A DNA stretch of 10,312 nucleotides from positions 1-10,312 of the forward strand of contig JAJYAE010000147.1 in assembly GCA_021779695.1 (NCBI GenBank), read 5' to 3'. A model generated the notes under the pieces. The model made no database searches. It was not told the DNA's origin and saw only the letters and a program-made list of their open reading frames with translations. The translations under genes were made by a program, and so were the position numbers. Within the stretch, counting starts at the first letter, position 1, and the number at the start of each line of letters is the position of its first letter. Source of the DNA: Acidobacteriota bacterium (GTDB taxonomy: Bacteria; Acidobacteriota; Terriglobia; Terriglobales; Acidobacteriaceae). Positions 1 to 5,834 of this stretch are shown here, piece by piece.

Positions 1-134
1 TGGGCGGGGTCAATCACGTCGAGTTGAAATCGTCCGCTGGCTTCAATTCGCTCTACGGCCCATCGCACGATGGTGTCGCAGAAGCGGCCTGGGCGCGTAC
101 TTCCATAAATGACTGCGATTTGAATGGGGATCAT
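1..134 (-). CDS. NADPH-dependent FMN reductase-like flavoprotein (5' part only)
   Basis: Only the first 44 codons are in the window; the gene runs off the left edge. The visible N-terminus is a beta strand (IQIAVIYGS) followed by [18 protein letters not shown] and a second strand (FQLDVIDPA). This is the start of the flavodoxin-like fold of NADPH-dependent FMN reductases and azo/quinone/chromate reductases, where the GSxRxxR loop holds the FMN phosphate. Such enzymes reduce flavin or quinones in the cytoplasm with NAD(P)H. The ATG at 134 is set by a perfect AGGAGG (plus-strand 139-144) four bases upstream. The gene is divergent from soxR, and the Sox-box promoter at 170-200 points toward it, so induction by SoxR under redox-cycling stress is likely. 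FMN reductase genes are known direct SoxR targets in Streptomyces. The exact substrate cannot be told from this fragment. Confidence 0.8.
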   Translation of the reverse strand, partial: MIPIQIAVIYGSTRPGRFCDTIVRWAVERIEASGRFQLDVIDPA

Positions 135-169
135 GGTTCCTCCTGGGAGATTGTTCTTTGCTGAAGAAG

Positions 170-200
170 AGCGTACAACCTCAAGTAAACTTGAGGTCAA
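170..200 (-). promoter_or_regulatory. SoxR-type promoter with 19-bp spacer, reading into the flavin reductase gene
   Basis: On the minus strand a -35 element TTGACC (200-195, 5/6 to consensus) is separated by 19 bases from a weaker -10 element TACGCT (175-170, which keeps T, A and the final T). MerR-family activators, SoxR included, work on promoters whose spacer is 19-20 bp instead of about 17; binding twists the DNA so that RNA polymerase can use them. The operator fills this spacer. Transcription would begin near 163, giving a leader of about 30 nt before the ATG at 134. Elements were placed by eye; the start site is inferred. Confidence 0.8.
179..196. promoter_or_regulatory. Sox box (SoxR operator)
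   Basis: The 18-bp sequence CCTCAAGTAAACTTGAGG is an inverted repeat with arms CCTCAAGT and ACTTGAGG, changed only at the centre. It differs by one base from the enterobacterial soxS operator CCTCAAGTTAACTTGAGG as I recall it. It lies between the -35 and -10 of the minus-strand promoter and ends 12 nt before the soxR start codon. SoxR bound here can therefore control the divergent reductase and perhaps its own gene. Confidence 0.92.
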
Positions 201-208
201 GAGGGACG

Positions 209-718
209 ATGAAGAAAGAAAAGGAAGAGATTGTTCCGCTGGAGCTGACGGTGGGGCAGGTGGCGCAGCGGAGCGGCGTCGCAGTCTCTACACTGCACTA
301 CTACGAGGCGGAGGGACTGATCCGGAGCTGGCGCAGCGAGGGCAATCAGCGACGGTATGCGCGCGAAGTGCTGCGGCGGGTTGCGGTGATTCGGGTGGCA
401 CAGAAGGCGGGGATTCCGCTGGCTGCAATCCGGCGGGCGCTGGACAGACTGCCGGACAGGCGCACGCCGACGGCGGAGGACTGGCGGAAGCTTTCAGCGG
501 AGTGGAAGGCGGAGCTGAACGATCGAATCGCGCGGCTGACGCGGCTTCGCGACCAACTGGATGGTTGCATTGGATGCGGGTGTCTTTCGCTTGGGGTGTG
601 TCCGCTGCGTAATCCGTGGGACAAGCTGGCGAAGCTGGGACCCGGGGCGCAGCTCCTGGAACCGCAGCGAAGAAAAACGAAGGGATGCTGCCAGGAGGGT
701 GGTGGCGCGCGCAAGTAG
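209..718 (+). CDS. soxR: Redox-sensing transcriptional regulator SoxR (MerR family)
   Basis: A 169-aa protein, close to the 154 aa of E. coli SoxR. Residues 13-33 hold the winged-helix DNA-binding start ([21 protein letters not shown]), followed by the GNQRRY wing (45-50). A dimerisation helix spans about 80-118. The hallmark cluster [17 protein letters not shown] has Cys120, Cys123, Cys125 and Cys131, the C-x2-C-x-C-x5-C ligands of the [2Fe-2S] centre, whose oxidation or nitrosylation activates the protein. The tail is longer than in E. coli and carries an extra Cys-Cys pair (150-151). The start at 209 is chosen because it matches the usual SoxR N-terminus, follows GAGGG at 201-205, and keeps the Sox box outside the coding region; an upstream TTG at 158 would put the operator inside the gene. 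No soxS-like gene is visible, so it probably acts directly on targets such as the divergent FMN reductase. Confidence 0.95.
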   Translation: MKKEKEEIVPLELTVGQVAQRSGVAVSTLHYYEAEGLIRSWRSEGNQRRYAREVLRRVAVIRVAQKAGIPLAAIRRALDRLPDRRTPTAEDWRKLSAEWKAELNDRIARLTRLRDQLDGCIGCGCLSLGVCPLRNPWDKLAKLGPGAQLLEPQRRKTKGCCQEGGGARK

Positions 719-764
719 AGGCACGCAGCACGCCGGTCTGGCGGGGCGTTATGCTGTTCGGGAG

Positions 765-2423
765 ATGAAACCGCGGTCTTTGAGGGATGCTATCGAGTGG
801 TTGTTTGACGGGCGGCGCGGCCCGCGGGGCCGGCTGATTCCGCGGTGGATCTTTTTGCGCGCGCTGGCGTTGATTTACTTTTCGGCGTTTTATTCGCTGC
901 TCTTTCAGATCAAAGGGCTGATTGGGCCGGAAGGCATTTTGCCGGCGCAGCAGTACCTGCGCGCTGTGGGCGAGAGCATGGTGAGCCTGCGGTGGTGGTA
1001 TGCGCCGACGGTGTTCTGGTTCTCTGCGAGCTCAACGGCGCTGATGGCGGTGATGTGGATAGGGATCATCGCATCGTTGCTGGCGCTGGTGAATGTGTGG
1101 CCGCGGCTGAGTTTGCTGATCTGCTTTGTGTGCTTCCTGTCGTTTGTCGGGGCATCGGGTGTGTTTTCGAATTATCAGTCGGACGGGATGCTGCTGGAGG
1201 CGGGCTTTCTGGGTTTGTTTTTTGCGCCGCGTGGGTGGTGGCCGGGCTGGGGCGCGGAAGATCCGCCGTCGCGCGCGAGCTGGTATTTGCTGCAGTGGGA
1301 GTGGTTTCGCATTTACTTTGAGTCGGGGATGGTGAAGCTGCTGAGCGGGGATGCGGAGTGGCGGCACTTTACGGCGATGGATGAGTACTACCAGAACGGG
1401 CCGCTGCCGACGTGGATTGGCTGGTACGTGCAGCACTTGCCGCACTGGTTCCACGCGGCGACGGTGGGCGCGACGCTGGGGATGGAGCTGGTGCTGGTGC
1501 TGCTGATGTTCTTTCCACGGCGGGTGCGGCAGATTTGCTTCTGGATTGTTACGCCGTGGGAGATCGGCGTGATCCTGACGGCGAATTATACGTTTCTGAA
1601 CTACCTGGTTCTGGCTCTGGGTTTTCTGCTGCTAGATGACCGGTTGCTGCGGCGAGCGGTGCCGGCGCGGTACAGGCCGATGGAGGAGCAGCTTCGCGGG
1701 GCGGAGTCTGCGGATGCGCGGCAGGAGGAAGCGTCGCTGTCGATTGTGGGAGCGGTGCACACCGATGAGGATGAAGCTAAGACGGATGCACGGGCGCGCG
1801 TTGCGCTGCGGCTGGCGGCGCTGAGCGTTGCGGCGGTGATGCTGACGTGGGTCTTTTATGACACGGCGGCGGAGATGCTGGGACTGGCGCTGGGCAGGAT
1901 CCCAGTGCCGGTGACACCGATTGCAGTCCTGGAGCCGTTCCGCATCGCCAATCAATACGGGCTCTTTGCGGTGATGACGCGGGGACGGTATGAGATTGAG
2001 TTTCAGGGCTCGAACGACGGCATGCACTGGACACCGTATCTGTTTCGCAACAAGCCGCAACTGCTGCAAGAAGCGCCGCGCATCTATGCGCCGTACCAGC
2101 CGCGCTTTGACTGGAACCTGTGGTTTGCGTCGCTGGGTGGATGGCAGGCGAATGAGATGGTGCCTCTGACGGAGGAACGACTGCTTGTGGGGTCACCTGC
2201 TGTGCTGGCGCTGTTTCGGGACAATCCATTTCCGCAGATGCCGCCGCGCTATGTGCGGGCCGTGCTGTGGCAGTACTGGTTCACGACGATGGACGAGAAG
2301 CGGCGGACGGGAAACTGGTGGCGGCGGGAGTATCTGGGGCTTTATGCGCCGGAGCTGACGGTAGCGCCGGGCGGGGGCTTTGGGGTGGTGGAGTGGCCGG
2401 AGGCAATGGCTGCGCACGACTGA
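765..2423 (+). CDS. Lipase maturation factor (LMF) family membrane protein
   Basis: A 552-aa integral membrane protein. Hydrophobic segments lie near residues 26-47, 88-113, 116-135, 145-165, 231-250, 257-272, 276-300 and 346-366. The family signature follows the fourth segment: QWEWFRIYFESGMVKLLSGD (177-196), then the W..FTAMDEYYQNGPLPTW stretch. The C-terminal part (about 405-530) is a soluble domain with the conserved GSNDGMHW and APYQPRFDWNLWFASLG blocks, also found in vertebrate LMF1/LMF2. Vertebrate LMF1 helps dimeric lipases fold in the ER and has been linked to redox balance there; the role of bacterial homologues is not established. Residues 310-345 are a charged, probably flexible linker. 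The ATG at 765 follows GGGAG with almost no spacing, so the exact start is less sure; the open frame extends upstream only into soxR-overlapping, non-conserved sequence. It lies 46 nt after soxR and may be co-transcribed. Confidence 0.88.
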   Translation: MKPRSLRDAIEWLFDGRRGPRGRLIPRWIFLRALALIYFSAFYSLLFQIKGLIGPEGILPAQQYLRAVGESMVSLRWWYAPTVFWFSASSTALMAVMWIGIIASLLALVNVWPRLSLLICFVCFLSFVGASGVFSNYQSDGMLLEAGFLGLFFAPRGWWPGWGAEDPPSRASWYLLQWEWFRIYFESGMVKLLSGDAEWRHFTAMDEYYQNGPLPTWIGWYVQHLPHWFHAATVGATLGMELVLVLLMFFPRRVRQICFWIVTPWEIGVILTANYTFLNYLVLALGFLLLDDRLLRRAVPARYRPMEEQLRGAESADARQEEASLSIVGAVHTDEDEAKTDARARVALRLAALSVAAVMLTWVFYDTAAEMLGLALGRIPVPVTPIAVLEPFRIANQYGLFAVMTRGRYEIEFQGSNDGMHWTPYLFRNKPQLLQEAPRIYAPYQPRFDWNLWFASLGGWQANEMVPLTEERLLVGSPAVLALFRDNPFPQMPPRYVRAVLWQYWFTTMDEKRRTGNWWRREYLGLYAPELTVAPGGGFGVVEWPEAMAAHD

Positions 2424-2440
2424 GGCCGGGGAGGGTGGAG

Positions 2441-3202
2441 CTAATAGGTGGCGCGGCCACCACTGAGGTCGAAGACCGCGCCGGTGGTGAAAGAGTTCTC
2501 TTCCGAGACGAGCCAGGCGACCATGGAGGCGACTTCGTCCAATTCGAGGAAGCGGCCGCGCGGGATTTTGGAGAGCATGTAGTCAATGTGCTGCTGCGTC
2601 ATCTGATCGAAGATGCGGGTGCGTGCGGCGGCGGGGGTGATGCAGTTGACGGAGAGATTGCTGCCGGCAGTTTCTTTGCCGAGGGTTTTGGTGAGCGCGA
2701 TGACGCCGGCCTTGGAGGCGCTGTAGGCGACGGCGTTGGGGTTGCCTTCCTTGCCGGCGATGGAGGCGACGTTGACGATGCGACCGTAGTTGTGGCGGAG
2801 CATGTGGGGGACGATGGCGCGGCAGCAGAGGAAGATGCCGGTGAGGTTGATGTCGAGGACCTGTTGCCAGTCTTCGACGGGGTAGTCCCATGTGGTGTGA
2901 TTGGATCCGGCGATGCCGGCGTTGGCGACGAGGATGTCAATGCGCCCGTGGCGGGCGAGGGTTGATTCGGTAGCGTTTTGGACGGCGGTTGCGCGGGTGA
3001 CGTCGAGGGTGTGTGTGGTGATGGTGGTGAAGGGATAGGCGGTGGCGAGCTTAGCCTTGACGTCCTGCAGGAGGGCGTCGTCGCGATCCCAGAGGGAGAC
3101 GGCTGCGCGGCAATCAAGCAGGCGCCCAGCGATGGCGAGGCCGATGCCCTGGCCGGCGCCGGTGACAACGGCGACGCGATGAGCGAGATCGATCTGGTTC
3201 AC
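2441..3202 (-). CDS. Short-chain dehydrogenase/reductase (SDR), NAD-dependent type
   Basis: A 253-aa classical SDR with a Rossmann fold. The cofactor loop TGAGQGIG is at residues 14-21, the NAG motif at 94-96, and the catalytic tetrad is Asn119, Ser147, Tyr160 (YSASK) and Lys164. An acidic residue at the end of the second beta strand (Asp39 in SLWDRDD) favours NAD(H) over NADP(H). The usual PG after the active-site helix is replaced by TPAAARTRIFDQM, and the protein ends FDLSGGRATY, a tail I associate with one SDR subgroup. Annotation as 3-oxoacyl-ACP reductase would be common, but a sugar, polyol or hydroxy-acid substrate is equally possible. The GTG at 3202 is chosen because GGGAG lies 8-9 nt upstream and the SDR fold begins at once; the frame further upstream is Arg/Ser-rich and not SDR-like. 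It converges on the LMF gene with a 17-nt gap and diverges from the porin. Confidence 0.9.
   Translation of the reverse strand: MNQIDLAHRVAVVTGAGQGIGLAIAGRLLDCRAAVSLWDRDDALLQDVKAKLATAYPFTTITTHTLDVTRATAVQNATESTLARHGRIDILVANAGIAGSNHTTWDYPVEDWQQVLDINLTGIFLCCRAIVPHMLRHNYGRIVNVASIAGKEGNPNAVAYSASKAGVIALTKTLGKETAGSNLSVNCITPAAARTRIFDQMTQQHIDYMLSKIPRGRFLELDEVASMVAWLVSEENSFTTGAVFDLSGGRATY
2447..2461. repeat. Small GC-rich inverted repeat at the LMF/SDR convergence
   Basis: GGTGGC GCG GCCACC forms a perfect 6-bp stem with a 3-nt loop. It lies inside the last codons of the SDR gene and 23 nt past the LMF stop. It could slow polymerase leaving the LMF gene, but no T-run follows on the plus strand, so it is not a standard terminator. 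Confidence 0.3.
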
Positions 3203-3354
3203 GTGTGACTCCCGAGGGTGGCTGGAGCGCGAGGCACGGCCGCGTACGGACCTGAGAGGAATGGTACTCGATGCGCAGGCGGAATGCTGCGCGGCACGGG
3301 GCAAATCTGAGAGGATGACGGGAAGCGCGACGCAAAAGAGGAAACAGGAGGCAG

Positions 3355-4695
3355 ATGAGGGCGAGCGTGTTTTGTGGTGCAGGGAGATGGATGGCCACCG
3401 CGCTGCTGTTGGGCGCATGCCTTTGGAGCTGTGCGGAGAGCGCGCCAGGAGACGGCGGGGCAGCGGATGCGCCGGCGCCGGCGAGCCGCACGATTGAGGA
3501 CCTGAATTATCGCGGGGGCGATGCGGCGATGCCGCCGTTTTCCGACAGCATCATCGATGTCCATTCGGCGTACCGGCAGGGGATGTTACGCAAGGGGCTG
3601 GCATTCCGAGTGATTTCGGGGATGCAGTACACGCAGGACACAATGAATGCGCCGGTGCCGACGGACCAGCAGGTGTACGTGGGACAGGGGCCATATGCGT
3701 CGACCTTTGCGCAGCCGATCCTGTCGTGGGATCTGCGGCAACTGCACATGCAGAATGCGCAGCTCTACATGGGCGCGGTGTGGAACTGGGTGACGTGGGT
3801 ACCGGCGGGGCCGAAGACGCTGCAGTTGTGGGCGCTTTACTACTACAAGGAATTCGGCAAGGACCGTGTGGAACTGAAGACAGGCTACATTGCGCACAAC
3901 ATGAATTTTGTGGGGATGTTTGTGGGGGGATCGACGGCGACGGGGTCGCCGGGTGTGTATGCGGTCTTGCCATTTGAGGCGGGGATGTCGTATTTTCCGC
4001 TGACTGCGCCGGCGTTTGACGTGCGGGTGAACGGGCCGCGGCACTGGTATGCGAAGGGCGCGGCACAGCGGAGTATCGACCCGAACGGCGGACCGGCGGA
4101 GGTGGCACGGAATCACACGGGCTTCCGGTTTGATCCACATGGCGACAAGCTGGTGCTGATTGGCGAAGGCGGCTATGAGCGGGCGGCGAGTGGGCATACG
4201 CTGGAACGGTGGCTGCGCGGAGGGTACCTCCACAACTCGACGCGGATGCTGAATGAGGCGACGGGGCAGATGCAGCCGGGGAACTATTGCGGGTATGTGC
4301 TGATGGACGGGCAGGTGACGCAGCCGGATGAGGCGCAGCCGGCGCATGGGGTGTATCTGGGCGGATCGTACATGACGGTGCCGGAGGCGCTGAATGCGTA
4401 CTCGCGGTACTACGAGGCGCGGCTGTACAAGGAGGGAACATTCCGGTCACGGCCGGGCGATGTTTTTGCGGCGGTGGCTTCGCGGACGCAATACAGCCCG
4501 GTGTTTACCGACAAGCTGGTGTCACAGGGCAAGACGGTGTGGCGAGGGGGAACAACGCTGACCGGAAACTACCTGTTCCGGACATCGCCGGGCAGCTATG
4601 TGAGCGTGGGGATGACGTACCTGTATGGTCCGGCGATTACGCCGCGGGTGGCGAATGGCCTGACGGCGCTGGCGAACTGGACGTGGTTTTTCTAG
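3355..4695 (+). CDS. Probable OprB-family carbohydrate porin (outer membrane)
   Basis: A 446-aa protein with a secretion signal: basic start (MRASVFCGAGRW), hydrophobic core about 13-23, and probable cleavage near residue 30 after SCAESA. An LGAC at about 19-22 resembles a lipobox but sits inside the hydrophobic core, so I prefer signal peptidase I. The mature chain is rich in alternating aromatic strands, as in a beta barrel, and ends in NWTWFF, the aromatic C-terminus that targets barrel proteins to the outer membrane. The block YYEARLYKEGTFRSRPGDVFAAV followed by a LTGNYLFRTSPGSYVSVGMTYLYGPA-like pair of strands resembles the end of OprB carbohydrate-selective porins. Expected role: passive uptake of sugars through the outer membrane. 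The start is fixed by AGGAGG three bases before the ATG. A 152-nt gap separates it from the divergent SDR gene. Family assignment is from memory of C-terminal patterns; another porin family remains possible. Confidence 0.65.
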   Translation: MRASVFCGAGRWMATALLLGACLWSCAESAPGDGGAADAPAPASRTIEDLNYRGGDAAMPPFSDSIIDVHSAYRQGMLRKGLAFRVISGMQYTQDTMNAPVPTDQQVYVGQGPYASTFAQPILSWDLRQLHMQNAQLYMGAVWNWVTWVPAGPKTLQLWALYYYKEFGKDRVELKTGYIAHNMNFVGMFVGGSTATGSPGVYAVLPFEAGMSYFPLTAPAFDVRVNGPRHWYAKGAAQRSIDPNGGPAEVARNHTGFRFDPHGDKLVLIGEGGYERAASGHTLERWLRGGYLHNSTRMLNEATGQMQPGNYCGYVLMDGQVTQPDEAQPAHGVYLGGSYMTVPEALNAYSRYYEARLYKEGTFRSRPGDVFAAVASRTQYSPVFTDKLVSQGKTVWRGGTTLTGNYLFRTSPGSYVSVGMTYLYGPAITPRVANGLTALANWTWFF

Positions 4696-4723
4696 CGAAG
4701 GCGCGGCCGGAGTGGCACCCAAG

Positions 4724-4739
4724 CCACCCGGCATGGTGG
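4724..4739. repeat. Short inverted repeat just after the porin gene
   Basis: CCACC (4724-4728) and GGTGG (4735-4739) can pair around the loop CGGCAT; a shifted pairing of CACCC (4725-4729) with GGGTG (4738-4742) is also possible. It begins 28 nt after the porin stop codon. No T-run follows, so a role as terminator is only a possibility. Confidence 0.3.
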
Positions 4740-4761
4740 GTGAGTCAGCAACAACAGACTG

Positions 4762-4804
4762 GGGGAAAGGAGCCGAGAGACTGCGGGCCTGGCTCGCTTT
4801 CCCC
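4762..4804. terminator. Long stem-loop between convergent genes, possible two-way terminator
   Basis: GGGGAAAGGAGCC (4762-4774) pairs with GGCTCGCTTTCCCC (4791-4804): 13 base pairs with one bulged G and a 16-nt loop. It lies between the porin (ends 4695) and the convergent small secreted protein gene (ends 4858), where a shared terminator would be expected. It is not followed by a clear T-run on either strand, so it could instead be a transcript-end stabiliser or a dispersed repeat. Confidence 0.45.
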
Positions 4805-4820
4805 AATAACCAGGACTGAA

Positions 4821-4855
4821 CCGGACTGATCAGGATCGATCCGGACCGATCAGGA
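4821..4855. repeat. Imperfect direct repeat with a 20-bp period
   Basis: CCGGACTGATCAGGA (4821-4835) recurs as CCGGACCGATCAGGA (4841-4855), 14 of 15 bases identical, exactly 20 bp apart with TCGAT between. A weaker partial copy of the theme (CAGGACTGAA) precedes it at 4811. The units also contain small palindromes (CTGATCAG, ATCGAT), and CCGGA/TCCGG can pair into a hairpin. The second copy ends just before the stop codon of the minus-strand gene. Confidence 0.6.
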
Positions 4856-4857
4856 GG

Positions 4858-5292
4858 CTATTGATCCGGAGGCGTGTTTTCATTGTCCTTTGGAATCGTG
4901 ATGGTTTCATAGGTGGTCACAATCGCCATCTCGTTCCGAGCGGCCTTCTCATTCTTCGTTTCCGGGATCGCAAGGTTTGTAGACATCGTTGTTCCCCGCA
5001 CTTCTTTCAGGAAGTACTTATCTCCGTATTTATGGAAGACCAGCTTACCCCGCTCCTCGACCATCTTGTCGTTGGGTTGCGTGAGGTGGAATATGGTCAC
5101 CCCACTTTTGCAATTGCGGACGGTTGCGACGTGAGCACTGCAAGGTGCAATTCGGTAGGTTCCGGAAGGCATCAGATGGGAATTCCCGACATAGAAGCCG
5201 AAGGGAATCCTGGCCTGGACACCTTGCTGGGCGAACAACGGACAAGCAAGGAACAGGCCCGCAACAGCGAGAGTGAATTTCAAGGCTTTCAT
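4858..5292 (-). CDS. Small secreted protein of unknown function
   Basis: A 144-aa protein. Residues 1-21 (MKALKFTLAVAGLFLACPLFA) are a classic signal peptide with probable cleavage before QQ, so the product is periplasmic or outside the cell. The mature part starts with a motif like IPFGFYVGNSHLMPSGTYRI, a strand-turn-strand pattern I recognise from many small secreted acidobacterial proteins of unknown role. Two cysteines (51 and 61, ten residues apart) could form a disulfide. Short beta strands follow (FHLTQ, KLVFHKYGDKYFLKEV), and the end is charged and proline-rich. The ATG at 5292 is chosen because it opens the signal peptide; the frame extends to 5517 but that extension is arginine-rich and unlike a protein start. 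The Shine-Dalgarno site is weak. Codons are more mixed and AT-richer than in the neighbouring genes. Function cannot be assigned. Confidence 0.75.
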   Translation of the reverse strand: MKALKFTLAVAGLFLACPLFAQQGVQARIPFGFYVGNSHLMPSGTYRIAPCSAHVATVRNCKSGVTIFHLTQPNDKMVEERGKLVFHKYGDKYFLKEVRGTTMSTNLAIPETKNEKAARNEMAIVTTYETITIPKDNENTPPDQ

Positions 5293-5321
5293 GGGCTCAG
5301 CTTCTTTGTCCCGGAGACAGC

Positions 5322-5338
5322 GGAGAGAGAATCTCTCC
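5322..5338. repeat. Perfect hairpin in the leader of the small secreted protein gene
   Basis: GGAGAGA (5322-5328) and TCTCTCC (5332-5338) form a 7-bp stem, extended to 8 bp by the flanking C and G, with the loop GAA. On the minus strand it sits about 30 nt before the ATG at 5292, so in that mRNA it would fold near the ribosome-binding region. Confidence 0.5.
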
Positions 5339-5395
5339 GGCTTCTGACGCCATCTGGTCTGCTCGCGCCGCATGGGCCTCAAGCAGCCCGGTGTG

Positions 5396-5410
5396 CAGCG
5401 ATCTGCGCTG
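5396..5410. repeat. Small inverted repeat upstream of the secreted protein gene
   Basis: CAGCG and CGCTG pair around the loop ATCTG. It is one of three hairpins spaced through the 165 nt upstream of the minus-strand gene that starts at 5292. It is weak on its own. Confidence 0.3.
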
Positions 5411-5435
5411 TCACCAGGAATTTTCGCTGTGCCAT

Positions 5436-5455
5436 GATTGCGTAGCGACGCAATC
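5436..5455. repeat. Perfect 8-bp inverted repeat upstream of the secreted protein gene
   Basis: GATTGCGT (5436-5443) and ACGCAATC (5448-5455) are exact reverse complements around AGCG. This could be an operator half-site pair or an RNA hairpin in the 5' leader of the minus-strand gene starting at 5292. No protein is assigned to it. Confidence 0.45.
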
Positions 5456-5686
5456 CTGCCCCCCACCTCCATGGCTTCTGCAAAAGACCTGCAACCGGTA
5501 CGAGGGGTTCTCGACACAACGTGACTTCAGCGTAGCTCTGTAGCGTTTACGTGCGGTGACTGACGTTACGCTTGAACGTGATGTAGAGGGTGGGTCGAAG
5601 CGTGTGGCAGTGCTTTTTTCAGGGCCGGTGAGGCGGGCGTGGGCGCCCAGTTCTCGACGCGCGCCCTCGCTATTCCTTTCAAGATC

Positions 5687-5736
5687 CGGGATTTCTGAGG
5701 CTGGGCGCGTGGGCTGGAGCGCGATCAGAGATCCCG
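5687..5736. repeat. Long 12-bp stem-loop, possible structured RNA
   Basis: CGGGATTTCTGA (5687-5698) and TCAGAGATCCCG (5725-5736) pair over 12 positions with a single wobble. The 26-nt loop contains a nested GCGC/GCGC pair (5705-5708 with 5719-5722), so the whole forms a branched or extended hairpin of 50 nt. It is the strongest fold in this gene-free stretch. Confidence 0.5.
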
Positions 5737-5756
5737 TGCCTTGTTCAAATTTTGCG

Positions 5757-5779
5757 CGTCAACGCTTTCCGGGTTGACG
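5757..5779. repeat. Inverted repeat CGTCAAC-N9-GTTGACG
   Basis: Seven-base arms CGTCAAC (5757-5763) and GTTGACG (5773-5779) are separated by nine bases. The geometry would suit a dimeric DNA-binding protein, or a hairpin 56 nt beyond the stop of the minus-strand prolyl oligopeptidase. No T-run follows. Confidence 0.4.
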
Positions 5780-5801
5780 TTGATCTTCCAGTTCCGCTGC
5801 G

Positions 5802-5820
5802 GTTCAGGTCCTCTCTGAAC
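5802..5820 (-). terminator. Possible transcript-end hairpin of the prolyl oligopeptidase gene
   Basis: GTTCAG (5802-5807) and CTGAAC (5815-5820) pair around a 7-nt loop, with outer CCGCT (5794-5798) and AGCGG (5828-5832) able to extend the stem across internal mismatches. It lies just past the stop codon of the minus-strand gene ending at 5835. There is no T-run, so classic Rho-independent termination is doubtful. Confidence 0.3.
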
Positions 5821-5834
5821 GTGGCTGAGCGGGC

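Larger units (their letters stand above)
5521..5834. other. Non-coding stretch rich in inverted repeats
   Basis: I see no convincing gene here. A 73-codon plus-strand frame at 5556-5777 has no domain-like character and an Arg/Ser/Pro-rich content typical of chance frames. The region instead holds a run of hairpins: 5542-5572 (AGCGT..ACGT / ACGT.ACGCT), 5644-5669 where GGGCGC and GCGCCC can pair around 5641-5665, 5687-5736, 5757-5779 and 5802-5820. It lies between the start region of one minus-strand gene and the end of another, so it must contain the promoter of the first and the transcript end of the second (prolyl oligopeptidase). Confidence 0.5.

Noticed and set aside
158..208. Upstream TTG start for soxR
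   Set aside because: It would put the Sox box inside the gene and adds residues not seen in SoxR; the ATG at 209 fits the family and has a ribosome site.
124..612. Plus-strand frame of 162 codons
   Set aside because: It overlaps soxR in another frame, is Gly/Ala/Arg-rich and has no family features; soxR in the overlapping frame is certain.
561..764. Longer N-terminus for the LMF gene
   Set aside because: The extension overlaps soxR, is Arg-rich and lacks similarity to LMF proteins, which start just before the first membrane segment.
2267..2965. Plus-strand frame antisense to the SDR gene
   Set aside because: Gly/Ala/Val/Asp-rich shadow of G/C-ending codons; the minus strand has a complete SDR with its active site.
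3203..3354. Promoters between the divergent SDR and porin genes
   Set aside because: Promoters must lie here, but I found no convincing -35/-10 pair or operator-like palindrome by eye.
5556..5777. 73-codon plus-strand frame in the gene-free stretch
   Set aside because: No ribosome site, no domain character, and hairpins run through it; probably a chance frame.
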